Source: Syntrophus sp. (in: bacteria)
GTDB lineage: Bacteria; Desulfobacterota; Syntrophorhabdia; Syntrophorhabdales; Syntrophorhabdaceae
Reading direction: 5' to 3'
Assembly: GCA_013824645.1 (NCBI GenBank)
Contig: PNOF01000003.1
Span: 1 to 64,000 of the forward strand
DNA length: 64,000 nt
Position numbers and translations under genes: made by a program. Each line of letters starts with the position of its first letter. Position 1 is the first letter of the stretch. This document shows positions 45,423-53,522 of this stretch, piece by piece. Below the pieces are notes generated by a model. The model ran no database searches. It was not told the DNA's origin and saw nothing but the letters and a program-made list of their open reading frames with translations.

Positions 45423-46820
45423 TTAACGGATCGATTCAATTGCTTTTTTAAGCCTTTTTTCCACGCTTTCTTTTCCGAGAATATTGATAACCTCAAAGAT
45501 TCCGGGAGTAACTGTTTTACCTGCAAGGGCAACCCGTATAGGCTGAATTATGTTAACAGGTTTTGTATTGTATTTTCCGACGAGGCCCTCAATGAGTTCT
45601 TTCGGTTTGCCCTCATCGAGTGAGTCAAGTGCGGCAAGACTATTATAAAAGTCTTCCAATATAGGTTTTGTAGCAGATGTTAAAAACTTTTCCCTTGCCG
45701 CTTCGTCATAAGGAAAATCGTCGCAAAAGAAAAATTCTGCCATGAGGGCCATCTCTTTCAATGTTTTTGCCCTGTCCCTCAGGTTAATGACAATGGGTAT
45801 AAGCATGGATTTATTTTTAATGTTCACCCCCAGCGTTTCTAAGAAGGGTGTGAGCCTGCCGGCGATCTCTTCTTCGGGAAGGGTCTTGATATAGTGGCTA
45901 TTCAACCAGGAAAGCTTGTCCATATCGAAAACCGACGGCGATCTACCGACATTGGCGAGATCAAATTTTTCTATAAGATCTTCACGGGAAAAAATCTCAT
46001 CATCGCCGTGTGCCCATCCAAGCCTTGCCAGATAATTCATCAGCGCTTCAGGGAGAAAACCGTCATTTTTGTATTCGAGCAGCGATGTGGCGCCATGCCG
46101 TTTACTGAGGCGCCCTTTGTCCTTGCCGTGGATGAGGGGGACGTGGGCAAAGTATGGTACGGAAAAGCCTAAGGCCTCATAGATGAGTATCTGCCGTGGC
46201 GTGTTATTGATGTGGTCATCGCCTCTGATAATATGGGTAATCTCCATGAGCGCGTCGTCGATTACTACCGTAAAATTATAGGTAGGGGTATTGTCGGTCC
46301 TCAATATAATAAGATCGTCAAGTTCTTCGCAACGAAAGGTAATCTTGCCCCGTACGAGGTCATTAAAAGTCACTTCTCCGCTGACAGGGCCCTTGAATCG
46401 TATGACAAAAGGCCTGTCCCGGTGAGCATCGTCGGGCGCCAGGTCCCTGCATATCCGGTCGTAATTCGGTTTCCTTCCTTCCGTGAGGGCTGTCTTTCTT
46501 TTTTCATCCAGTGTCTCGGCGCTGCAGTAGCATTTATAGGCGTGTCCTGTCTCAAGAAGCCTGAAGGCATATTCCCGGTAAGTATCCATTTTATCTTTCT
46601 GGAAGAAAGGGCCTTCATCCCACTTGATGCCAAGCCAGTCAAGACCCTGTAAAATATCTTCAACATACTCATCTTTTGACCGCTCAATATCCGTATCTTC
46701 GATTCTCAGCACCAATGTACCCTTGTAGTGCTTGGCATAGAGATAGCTAAAGAGCGCTGTCCTTGCCCCGCCGATATGAAGATTCCCCGTAGGGCTTGGT
46801 GCAAACCTTGTTTTGACCAT
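45423..46820 (-). CDS. gltX: Glutamyl-tRNA synthetase, paralogue 1
   Basis: The class I HIGH motif is in RFAPSPTGNLHIGGARTALF at the N-terminus, and the KMSKS-type motif is GRLSKRHGATS near residue 250. The 465-residue length is standard. Start ATG 46820 is chosen because GGAGG is six bases upstream; the track frame runs 30 residues longer. A second GluRS is at 50.6 kb. One may be non-discriminating and the other specific for tRNA-Gln, with amidation by GatCAB; the window shows no glnS or gat genes. Confidence 0.95.
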   Translation of the reverse strand: MVKTRFAPSPTGNLHIGGARTALFSYLYAKHYKGTLVLRIEDTDIERSKDEYVEDILQGLDWLGIKWDEGPFFQKDKMDTYREYAFRLLETGHAYKCYCSAETLDEKRKTALTEGRKPNYDRICRDLAPDDAHRDRPFVIRFKGPVSGEVTFNDLVRGKITFRCEELDDLIILRTDNTPTYNFTVVIDDALMEITHIIRGDDHINNTPRQILIYEALGFSVPYFAHVPLIHGKDKGRLSKRHGATSLLEYKNDGFLPEALMNYLARLGWAHGDDEIFSREDLIEKFDLANVGRSPSVFDMDKLSWLNSHYIKTLPEEEIAGRLTPFLETLGVNIKNKSMLIPIVINLRDRAKTLKEMALMAEFFFCDDFPYDEAAREKFLTSATKPILEDFYNSLAALDSLDEGKPKELIEGLVGKYNTKPVNIIQPIRVALAGKTVTPGIFEVINILGKESVEKRLKKAIESIR

Positions 46821-47010
46821 CAGGATTCCTCCGAAACAAATTCTCCGTTGATTATAAGGGAAAATACGGCATAATGTCAAAATAAAGGGATTTTTTCCAT
46901 AACACCTCAATCCATTTTTACGCAGTGTGTATCAACTTTTTATGTTCGGCGCCCCTTGGGAATACTTTTTATTACTTTTTTTATTATTTTTGGCTATAAT
47001 TAAGGATACT

Positions 47011-47604
47011 ATGGCCAGTGATCAATATACGGAAGAACTTATCAAGGAAAGTACAAGGGGTAATTTAGAACAGATCATCCACTTGATCGACAAAGGCGCT
47101 GATGTGAACGGTGTTGATAATAACGGCAATACGCCGCTCATGTATGCAGTCATCCATGGCTTTACCGATATGGTACGGCTGCTCATCGACAGCGGCGCAA
47201 ACGTAAACGCAAACAATAAATCCGGCGTTACACCCCTCATATTTGCCTGTAAGAATAATCAACTGGGAGCGATGAGGCTTCTGGTTTCCAGGGGCGCCGA
47301 TGTAAATGTAAAAGATTCAAACGGCGCCACACCCTTTACATTTGCCTGTCAGAACGGCAATCTGGACATAGCCCGCCTGCTTGTTGATTTTGTTGCTGAC
47401 GTCAATACGCGGGACCGTGAAGGCAATACCCCTCTCATGTGTGCCATAGAGAATAAGTGGTCCGGTATGGTCAACTTTTTAATTGCAAAAGGCTCAGACC
47501 TGAAAGCTGTCAACAAGAATAATAAAACCGCCCTTGATATTGCCACAGAACGGGGGCTCCCCAGGGTGGTCAGCGAAATAAAGTCTAAAATGCTGGGAGG
47601 GTAG
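47011..47604 (+). CDS. Ankyrin-repeat protein
   Basis: The 197-residue protein carries five to six ankyrin repeats (for example ADVNGVDNNGNTPLMYAVIHG, ANVNANNKSGVTPLIFACKNN, ADVNVKDSNGATPFTFACQNG). These are protein-interaction scaffolds. An AAGGA site five bases before ATG 47011 supports the cytosolic start. An in-frame GTG at 46927 would add a hydrophobic N-terminus (EYFLLLFLLFLAII) making a membrane anchor or signal peptide. A TATAAT at 46995-47000 lies close to the start, arguing for the short form. No obvious partner is adjacent. Confidence 0.75.
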   Translation: MASDQYTEELIKESTRGNLEQIIHLIDKGADVNGVDNNGNTPLMYAVIHGFTDMVRLLIDSGANVNANNKSGVTPLIFACKNNQLGAMRLLVSRGADVNVKDSNGATPFTFACQNGNLDIARLLVDFVADVNTRDREGNTPLMCAIENKWSGMVNFLIAKGSDLKAVNKNNKTALDIATERGLPRVVSEIKSKMLGG

Positions 47605-47733
47605 AAGAAAGCTTCTTGAGAAATCTGTTCTTAAAGCAAGCATATGGGCCTTTATGACACGTTTTTTGTAAGAAATCAGCATACCGTAGAATCTCCTTTT
47701 TAAGACAGATAGTTTCGTAAAAACAATTACTTA

Positions 47734-47763
47734 TTGAATATCAGTATACTTATGTGGTAATAT
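47734..47763 (+). promoter_or_regulatory. Candidate sigma-70 promoter for the carD operon
   Basis: TTGAAT (47734-47739), an 18-bp spacer and TAATAT (47758-47763), in an AT-rich region about 45 bp upstream of the carD start. Confidence 0.4.
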
Positions 47764-47808
47764 ATATAATGTTTGCCAGAGAAGGACGATAGTTTGATTG
47801 GAGGCACG

Positions 47809-48354
47809 ATGTTTCAAATAGGAGAAGTTGCAGTATATCCCGGCCATGGTGTTGGAAAGATAGAGTCTATAGAAGAAAAAGAGTTTTCCGGCACAAAGCA
47901 ATCTTTTTATATAATCCGCATTCTTGATACTGATATGACAATCATGATTCCCATAGATGGAGCAAAAAATGCCGGTCTCAGGTGTGTCATAGAGTCCTGT
48001 GATGTTACAAAGGTCTATGATATTCTCAAGGATAAAAACGTTGCTCACGATAATTCACCTTGGAATAGACGCTATAAGGAATATATGGAAAGGATTAAAA
48101 GCGGCTCTATTTACGAAGTTGCTACGGTGCTCAAAGAGCTTTATAGCTTACGGTATTGGAAGGAGCTCTCTTTTGGCGAGAAAAAGATGTTTGAAATAGC
48201 GAGGAGCCTTATTACAAAAGAACTTTCCATTTCTCTCGATAAAGAAGAAATGCAGGTTGAAGAAGAAATAGAAAAGATTTTTTTGGATAACAACAACAGC
48301 CATAAGGGTAACGGCGATAACCATAAAGGTAATAACAACCAACATAAAGGTTGA
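47809..48354 (+). CDS. CarD/CdnL-family RNA polymerase-binding regulator
   Basis: Residues 1-60 are the Tudor-like CarD RNAP-interacting domain (FQIGEVAVYPGHGVGKIESI, then IRILDTDMTIMIPID). A helical domain at about 70-160 follows (WNRRYKEYMERIKSG, SFGEKKMFEIARSLITKEL). The protein stabilises open complexes at rRNA and other promoters. Start ATG 47809 is set by GGAGG six bases upstream. The last 20 residues form an Asn/His/Lys/Gly repeat tail. It begins the carD-yacL-ispD-ispF cluster seen in many bacteria. Confidence 0.9.
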   Translation: MFQIGEVAVYPGHGVGKIESIEEKEFSGTKQSFYIIRILDTDMTIMIPIDGAKNAGLRCVIESCDVTKVYDILKDKNVAHDNSPWNRRYKEYMERIKSGSIYEVATVLKELYSLRYWKELSFGEKKMFEIARSLITKELSISLDKEEMQVEEEIEKIFLDNNNSHKGNGDNHKGNNNQHKG

Positions 48355-48357
48355 TCC

Positions 48358-49404
48358 TTGGATATAATTGTTCAGATAATTCTCGTAGCAGTTACCACAA
48401 TTACCGGTTATTTCATATTAAAAGAAATTTTTGTCAGCACTGTCTGGGGACTTGCCGGGGCTGTTTTCGGACTTCTTTTAGGCTACGTCATCCTCAAGGC
48501 AGAAGAAAAGCTGAAGGATGTATCATTAAAAATCATTATCGGCAGCCTGACCGGTATTACCGTCAGTCTCCTTATCGCGAATCTTTTTATTTCGAGACTG
48601 CTTCTTGCCCTCATTAAAGATATCCCCATTACCGTGCCGATCTATATCCTCATCTACTTCGTCATGGGCTATATCGGTTTTAAAATGGGAATAGAGAAAA
48701 GCAGGACCCTTGATCTCTCAAGGGTGCCTCTTTTTGAAAAAATGGAAGACAATGAAGGCGCCAAGATCCTTGATACAAGCACGATCATTGATGGAAGGAT
48801 CGCAGACATATGCGAAACTGGTTTTGTAGAGGGAACATTCATCATTCCTCACTTTGTGCTCTATGAGATCCAGCATATTGCAGACCACCAGGACCCTGTG
48901 AAAAAGACAAGGGGAAGGAGGGGTCTTGATGTACTCCACAGGTTGCAAAAACAGACTTTTGTGAGGGTGAAGATCGTTGACTATGATTTTCCGAAACTCA
49001 AAGATGTGGATACCAAGCTCATTGCCCTTGCAAAAAAGATGTCCGGCAAAATCGTAACAAACGATTATAATCTCAACAAAGTGGCAGAACTCCAGGGCAT
49101 AGAAGTGCTCAATATAAACCAGTTATCGACATCACTCAGGCCCGCAATGCTTCCCGGCGAACAGATGAACGTGAAGATTCTCAAGGAAGGGAAAGAACAC
49201 GGTCAGGGGATAGGCTATCTGGACGATGGGACCATGGTTGTTGTTGACGACGCAAAAAAACTCCTCGGCAAGTCTGTCGATGTGGTTGTAACGAGTGTAC
49301 TCCAGACAACGTCCGGAAGGATGGTCTTCGCAAAACTGAGAGAAGATGCAGAAAAAGAATTTTATTTTCCCCAAGAATATCAATTTGAAGAACAGGTAAG
49401 ATAA
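48358..49404 (+). CDS. PIN-TRAM membrane protein (YacL-like)
   Basis: Four transmembrane helices in the first 110 residues are followed by a PIN-type nuclease domain (ILDTSTIIDGRIADICETG, with acidic residues in VRVKIVDYDFPKLKDVDTKL and IVTNDYNLNKVAELQG). A C-terminal TRAM RNA-binding domain (HGQGIGYLDDGTMVVVDDAKKLLG) completes the YacL layout. The gene starts with TTG at 48358, three bases after the carD stop. Bacillus YacL is a DNase with TRAM-mediated specificity; the substrate here is unknown. Its position next to carD and ispD is conserved. Confidence 0.9.
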   Translation: MDIIVQIILVAVTTITGYFILKEIFVSTVWGLAGAVFGLLLGYVILKAEEKLKDVSLKIIIGSLTGITVSLLIANLFISRLLLALIKDIPITVPIYILIYFVMGYIGFKMGIEKSRTLDLSRVPLFEKMEDNEGAKILDTSTIIDGRIADICETGFVEGTFIIPHFVLYEIQHIADHQDPVKKTRGRRGLDVLHRLQKQTFVRVKIVDYDFPKLKDVDTKLIALAKKMSGKIVTNDYNLNKVAELQGIEVLNINQLSTSLRPAMLPGEQMNVKILKEGKEHGQGIGYLDDGTMVVVDDAKKLLGKSVDVVVTSVLQTTSGRMVFAKLREDAEKEFYFPQEYQFEEQVR

Positions 49405-49408
49405 CATC

Positions 49409-50107
49409 ATGAGAACGCTGGCTATTATACTCGCGGGCGGCGCGGGCAAAAGGATGGGTGCCGCTACCAACAAACAATTTTTGCTGATTGACAATAAGCC
49501 CATTATCGTTCATACCTTGCAGATATTTGAGAGCTGCAGATCCATAGACAGTATCTATCTGGTGGTGAATCAGAAAGACCTTCCTGTTATACAGAAAGAA
49601 ATCCTTGAAACATATCAGTTTAATAAGGTTACGAAATTGGTAATTGGTGGAAGGCTAAGACAGGATTCCGTAAGAAATGGCCTTGAAGCCATAGAGGGCC
49701 CTTGCGATATCGTTGTAATTCACGATGGGGCACGCCCATTCGTTTCTCCTTCTTTTATTGAAAAAGGGATTTTTTTAATGGAGATGTTCAATGCCGTTAT
49801 CCCGGCCTTACCTGCCAAGGATACTATTAAGGCCGTCTCAAAGGAAGGTTTTGTTTCAAAAACCCTGCCAAGGGATTCCCTCTGGCAGGTACAGACACCC
49901 CAGACTTTTAAATATGAACTTATTGTGAAGGCATACCGGGACGGCATGGCGAAAAAACTTTACGGATATGATGATGCAACCTTTGTTGAACATCTTGGGA
50001 AAAAGGTGAAGGTCATTGAGGGTTCTCCCTATAATATGAAAATTACCACGCCTGAAGACCTTATCATCGCACAGGGTATTCTTTCGCAGCTCAAAGGCGC
50101 TGTATGA
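49409..50107 (+). CDS. ispD: IspD, 2-C-methyl-D-erythritol 4-phosphate cytidylyltransferase
   Basis: IspD couples MEP to CTP in the non-mevalonate isoprenoid pathway. The CTP-binding loop is ILAGGAGKRMGAATNKQFLLI, with VIHDGARPFVS and PRDSLWQVQTPQTFK as further signatures and DDATFVEHLGKKVKVIEG near the end. The 232-residue length is normal. It begins four bases after the yacL-like gene and overlaps ispF by four bases. Confidence 0.95.
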   Translation: MRTLAIILAGGAGKRMGAATNKQFLLIDNKPIIVHTLQIFESCRSIDSIYLVVNQKDLPVIQKEILETYQFNKVTKLVIGGRLRQDSVRNGLEAIEGPCDIVVIHDGARPFVSPSFIEKGIFLMEMFNAVIPALPAKDTIKAVSKEGFVSKTLPRDSLWQVQTPQTFKYELIVKAYRDGMAKKLYGYDDATFVEHLGKKVKVIEGSPYNMKITTPEDLIIAQGILSQLKGAV

Positions 50108-50580
50108 AAATTGGTATCGGTTATGATGCCCATCGCCTCGTGGATGGAAGAAGGTTGTTCCTCGGAGGGATCCATGTCCCATATGGTAAGGGCCTCCTTG
50201 GCCACTCTGACGGGGATGTGCTGATTCATGCAATTTGCGACGCAATTCTTGGGGCAATCTCCGAAGGCGATATAGGCGTCCATTTTCCCGACAGTGATGA
50301 ATCAATAAAAAATATTGAAAGCGTCAAGATACTTGCCTATGTCAGTGAACTTGCAAAGAGGAAAGGATACAGGATAATCAATATTGATGCAGTCGTTATT
50401 GCCGAGGAGCCGAAAATTTCACCCTATCGGGAAAAAATGAAAGAGAGATTGGCCGAGGTCCTGGGAATAGACGCTGCATTGGTGGGCATAAAAGGAAAGA
50501 CCACTGAGGGGATGGGTTTTATTGGAAGAAAAGAGGGGATTGAGGTGCAGGCAGTGGCACTCCTTGAAATAGAACAATAA
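50104..50580 (+). CDS. ispF: IspF, MEcPP synthase
   Basis: IspF cyclises CDP-ME2P to 2-C-methyl-D-erythritol 2,4-cyclodiphosphate. The zinc-site motif GIGYDAHRL is at the N-terminus, with HSDGDVLIHAICDAILGA and the C-terminal GKTTEGMGFIGRKEGIEVQAV. At 158 residues it is the monofunctional form. It follows ispD with a four-base overlap, giving consecutive steps of the pathway (IspE lies between them and is elsewhere). Confidence 0.96.
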   Translation: MKIGIGYDAHRLVDGRRLFLGGIHVPYGKGLLGHSDGDVLIHAICDAILGAISEGDIGVHFPDSDESIKNIESVKILAYVSELAKRKGYRIINIDAVVIAEEPKISPYREKMKERLAEVLGIDAALVGIKGKTTEGMGFIGRKEGIEVQAVALLEIEQ

Positions 50581-50641
50581 TCAGGAACTTCGGGGGATGA
50601 GTCGATGTGTAAATCTTGTTTAGAAAGGGCAGGCTTATAAG

Positions 50642-52018
50642 ATGGTTAAGGTACGGTTTGCGCCAAGCCCGACAGGTCATCTCCATGTAGGCAATGCAAA
50701 AACAGCGCTTTTGAACTGCCTCTTTGCTATGAGCCGGCAGGGGAAACTGGTGCTCCGCATAGAAGATACAGACATGGAACGATCGAATGCTTCCTACGAA
50801 AAGTCGATTCTTGATGATCTCACATGGCTTGGGATTGCATGGGATGAAGGTCCCCTGAGACAAACAGAGAGATTCGACATCTATAGGAACTATGTAAAAA
50901 TCCTTCTTGATAAGGGCGCTGCTTATAAATGCTTTTGTTCCCAGGATGAGCTTGAGAGAGTACGGGAAGCCTCTCTCAAAAAAAAGGAACCTCCCCGTTA
51001 TAGTGGCGTCTGCCGGAACCTCTCCGAAAAAGAAGTTTCCAATCTGGAGCAAAGCGAAAGACCTTATGTGGTGAGGTTTAAATCGCTCTATAAAGCAATC
51101 CCCTTTATTGACGGTATCCACGGAGAGATTCAGTTCCCGCGGGATCATGTGGATGATTTTATTTTGATGAAACAAGGATTGACCCCTTCTTATAATTTTG
51201 CTGTTACGATTGATGATATGATCATGAATATCACCCATGTTATCAGAGGAGCAGACCACATTTCTAATACCCCGAAACAGATCATGCTTTTTGAAGCCTT
51301 TGGGGAAGCCCCTCCACAGTATGCGCACCATTCACTGCTTGTCGGTGAGGACAAAAAACCTCTCAGCAAAAGACACGGCGCAACGCGGATAAAAGATTTC
51401 CGGGAGATGGGCATACTTCCTGAGGCGCTTCGGAATTACCTTGGCACTATCGGGAGAAACGTAAAAAAAGAAATCATGGATATGACTGAAATGAGCGAGG
51501 ACTTTTCGTTGGACTCCCTCTCAAGGGCAGATTCTGTCTTCGATATGGAAAAATTATACTGGTTCAACAAAGAGTACATGAAGCACATTCCCCTTGAAAC
51601 CCTTCTCGGAGAGCTTGATTTGCCCCCTCAATACGGCGACAGGGTAGCTGTTTTAAGAGAAAATACGGCGACCCTTAATGAGATGAAAGAATACCTCAGC
51701 ATTTTTGACAAGTCTGATATCAGCGAGGAAGGCCTGTCCACTCTTGACCGGATAGCCCCTCCAGAGGGTTTTATTGCAATTCTGAAAGTTGTTATTGCCC
51801 ATCATGGAGATGCTTCTTCTTTTGATACTATAGTGAATACTCTGGCGCTCAGGAACGAGCTGAAAAAGAAAGATATCTTTATGGTTTTACGGATATTTCT
51901 TACCGGAAGAAAGAGCGGCCCCCCCTTGAGGGAAATATTCCAAATGATACCGAAAGAGATTATAATACAAAGAATAAACACATATCTGACACTCCGCAAC
52001 GGAGAGACAAAAGCATAA
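50642..52018 (+). CDS. Glutamyl-tRNA synthetase-like, paralogue 2
   Basis: The protein keeps the GluRS motifs RFAPSPTGHLHVGNAKTALL and KPLSKRHGATR but is 458 residues with a shorter, diverged C-terminal anticodon-binding part. A start at ATG 50642 is well placed. In species with two GluRSs, one (GluRS2/GluQRS-like) may prefer tRNA-Gln and feed the amidotransferase route. The signature residues that set this cannot be read with certainty here. It may be co-transcribed with ispF, 61 bases upstream. Confidence 0.9.
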   Translation: MVKVRFAPSPTGHLHVGNAKTALLNCLFAMSRQGKLVLRIEDTDMERSNASYEKSILDDLTWLGIAWDEGPLRQTERFDIYRNYVKILLDKGAAYKCFCSQDELERVREASLKKKEPPRYSGVCRNLSEKEVSNLEQSERPYVVRFKSLYKAIPFIDGIHGEIQFPRDHVDDFILMKQGLTPSYNFAVTIDDMIMNITHVIRGADHISNTPKQIMLFEAFGEAPPQYAHHSLLVGEDKKPLSKRHGATRIKDFREMGILPEALRNYLGTIGRNVKKEIMDMTEMSEDFSLDSLSRADSVFDMEKLYWFNKEYMKHIPLETLLGELDLPPQYGDRVAVLRENTATLNEMKEYLSIFDKSDISEEGLSTLDRIAPPEGFIAILKVVIAHHGDASSFDTIVNTLALRNELKKKDIFMVLRIFLTGRKSGPPLREIFQMIPKEIIIQRINTYLTLRNGETKA

Positions 52019-52052
52019 ACAGGTATGTTTTTGTGCAGAATGATAGGACTAA

Positions 52053-53522
52053 ATGAACACAAAAGGTTTATATTTATCTGTTAAACGTATTTTCCGGAGC
52101 CTGTCGCTGAGGACCCAGCTGCTCCTCATTCTCTTCCTCCTCCTCCTCGTCTCCATCGGTTCTCTTACTGTCATATATGCGAGAAGCGAGCAGCAGCTTA
52201 TCGATAGGGTGACCGATAATATTGATGATATCACCAAAGCGATCCAGATCAGCGTTGAGGAACTTACCTACAGAGGCGACAGCACAGAACGGTTAAAGCG
52301 CTATGTCGATGAACTGAACAAGAAAGGCATTAAGGAGATCTCTATTCTCAACGATACCTCGGAAATCATAGCCAGCTCAAATCCCAAGAAGATCGGCGTG
52401 AAGGAAAAAATAGGCGAAAAGAAGGGCGGAAAGAAAAAGGGACTCATGATAACTGCCCATCTTGGCGATGAAAACATAACAGACACGCAAAAACTGTACA
52501 ATGTTATCATGCCGGTATCGATTAAGGGGCAGAACATCGGCTATATTCATATCAATATGGCCCTCGACGATTACCGGCTTCTTCGAAACCGTACACACAT
52601 GAAAAGAATTTTCAGTATGGTTTTTGCCTTCGCGATCGGCATTATTGTTTGTCTCATTATCGCTGAAAAATACACAGACCCCATCAAGAGGATTGCCGAT
52701 GCGAGCAAAAAGATTGCAGAGGGAGGACTGGTAAAAATAGAGGACAGCGACAGAGGAGACGAAATAGGAGTACTTGTAAAGAGCTTCAATGAAATGGTTG
52801 ATAAATTAGGCGAAAGAATGGAGCTTGAGGAAAAGCTAAAAAAAACAGAGCAGTTTTCCATGATAGGCCAGCTATCAGCCGGTATTGCCCATGAAATACG
52901 GAATCCCCTTAATTTTCTTTCTCTTTCCATCGGCCACATAAAAGAAACCATAAGCGACGAAAAGATTAAAAATAAAGAAGAGCTCATGGAACTCTTTGAT
53001 AACCTTTTAAAAGAGATCTACAAGGTAAACGAGCTTATACATAATTTCCTTTTCCTCGGGAAACCGATAACATTGCGCAGAGAATGGATATCGCCCCAAT
53101 CATTAATCAATGAGGCGCTCTCTCTTGTAAAAGATAAAGTTCGAAGCGGAATCGAGATAACAACGCTCTGTAATGCCGGCGGGGAAAGCATGTATTGTGA
53201 CAGGGAATATACCCGGATATGTATTATCAACCTCATTATTAATGCAGTTCAGGCTATTCATGATGAAGGCCGGATACGCATAGAATGCGGCCTCGACAGT
53301 TCTTTTTCGTATATCTCTGTGGCTGATACGGGAAAAGGCATTGATGAGGAAGAGATTGCGAAGGTTTTTGAGCCTTATTATTCGACAAAACAATTCGGCA
53401 TCGGTCTCGGGCTTGCCATAACAAAGCGTTTTGTCGAGGAACAGGGAGGTCGTATAGCGGTAGAGAGCGCGATTGACAAAGGAACAACAATGATAATCAG
53501 GATGCCCGTCCATGAAGCATAG
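52053..53522 (+). CDS. Membrane sensor histidine kinase of a sigma-54 two-component system
   Basis: The 489-residue kinase has TM1 at about 22-42, a periplasmic region to about 180 that is very Lys/Gly rich (KIGEKKGGKKKG), and TM2 at about 187-205. A HAMP linker (to about 255) and HisKA with the phosphoacceptor H280 (SAGIAHEIRNPLNFLSLSI) follow, then HATPase (INLIINAVQAIHDEG, DTGKGIDEEEIAKVFEPYYS, GIGLGLAITKRFVEE). The sequence is in the NtrB/ZraS style of sigma-54-linked kinases. It overlaps the regulator gene by 11 bases. Confidence 0.9.
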   Translation: MNTKGLYLSVKRIFRSLSLRTQLLLILFLLLLVSIGSLTVIYARSEQQLIDRVTDNIDDITKAIQISVEELTYRGDSTERLKRYVDELNKKGIKEISILNDTSEIIASSNPKKIGVKEKIGEKKGGKKKGLMITAHLGDENITDTQKLYNVIMPVSIKGQNIGYIHINMALDDYRLLRNRTHMKRIFSMVFAFAIGIIVCLIIAEKYTDPIKRIADASKKIAEGGLVKIEDSDRGDEIGVLVKSFNEMVDKLGERMELEEKLKKTEQFSMIGQLSAGIAHEIRNPLNFLSLSIGHIKETISDEKIKNKEELMELFDNLLKEIYKVNELIHNFLFLGKPITLRREWISPQSLINEALSLVKDKVRSGIEITTLCNAGGESMYCDREYTRICIINLIINAVQAIHDEGRIRIECGLDSSFSYISVADTGKGIDEEEIAKVFEPYYSTKQFGIGLGLAITKRFVEEQGGRIAVESAIDKGTTMIIRMPVHEA

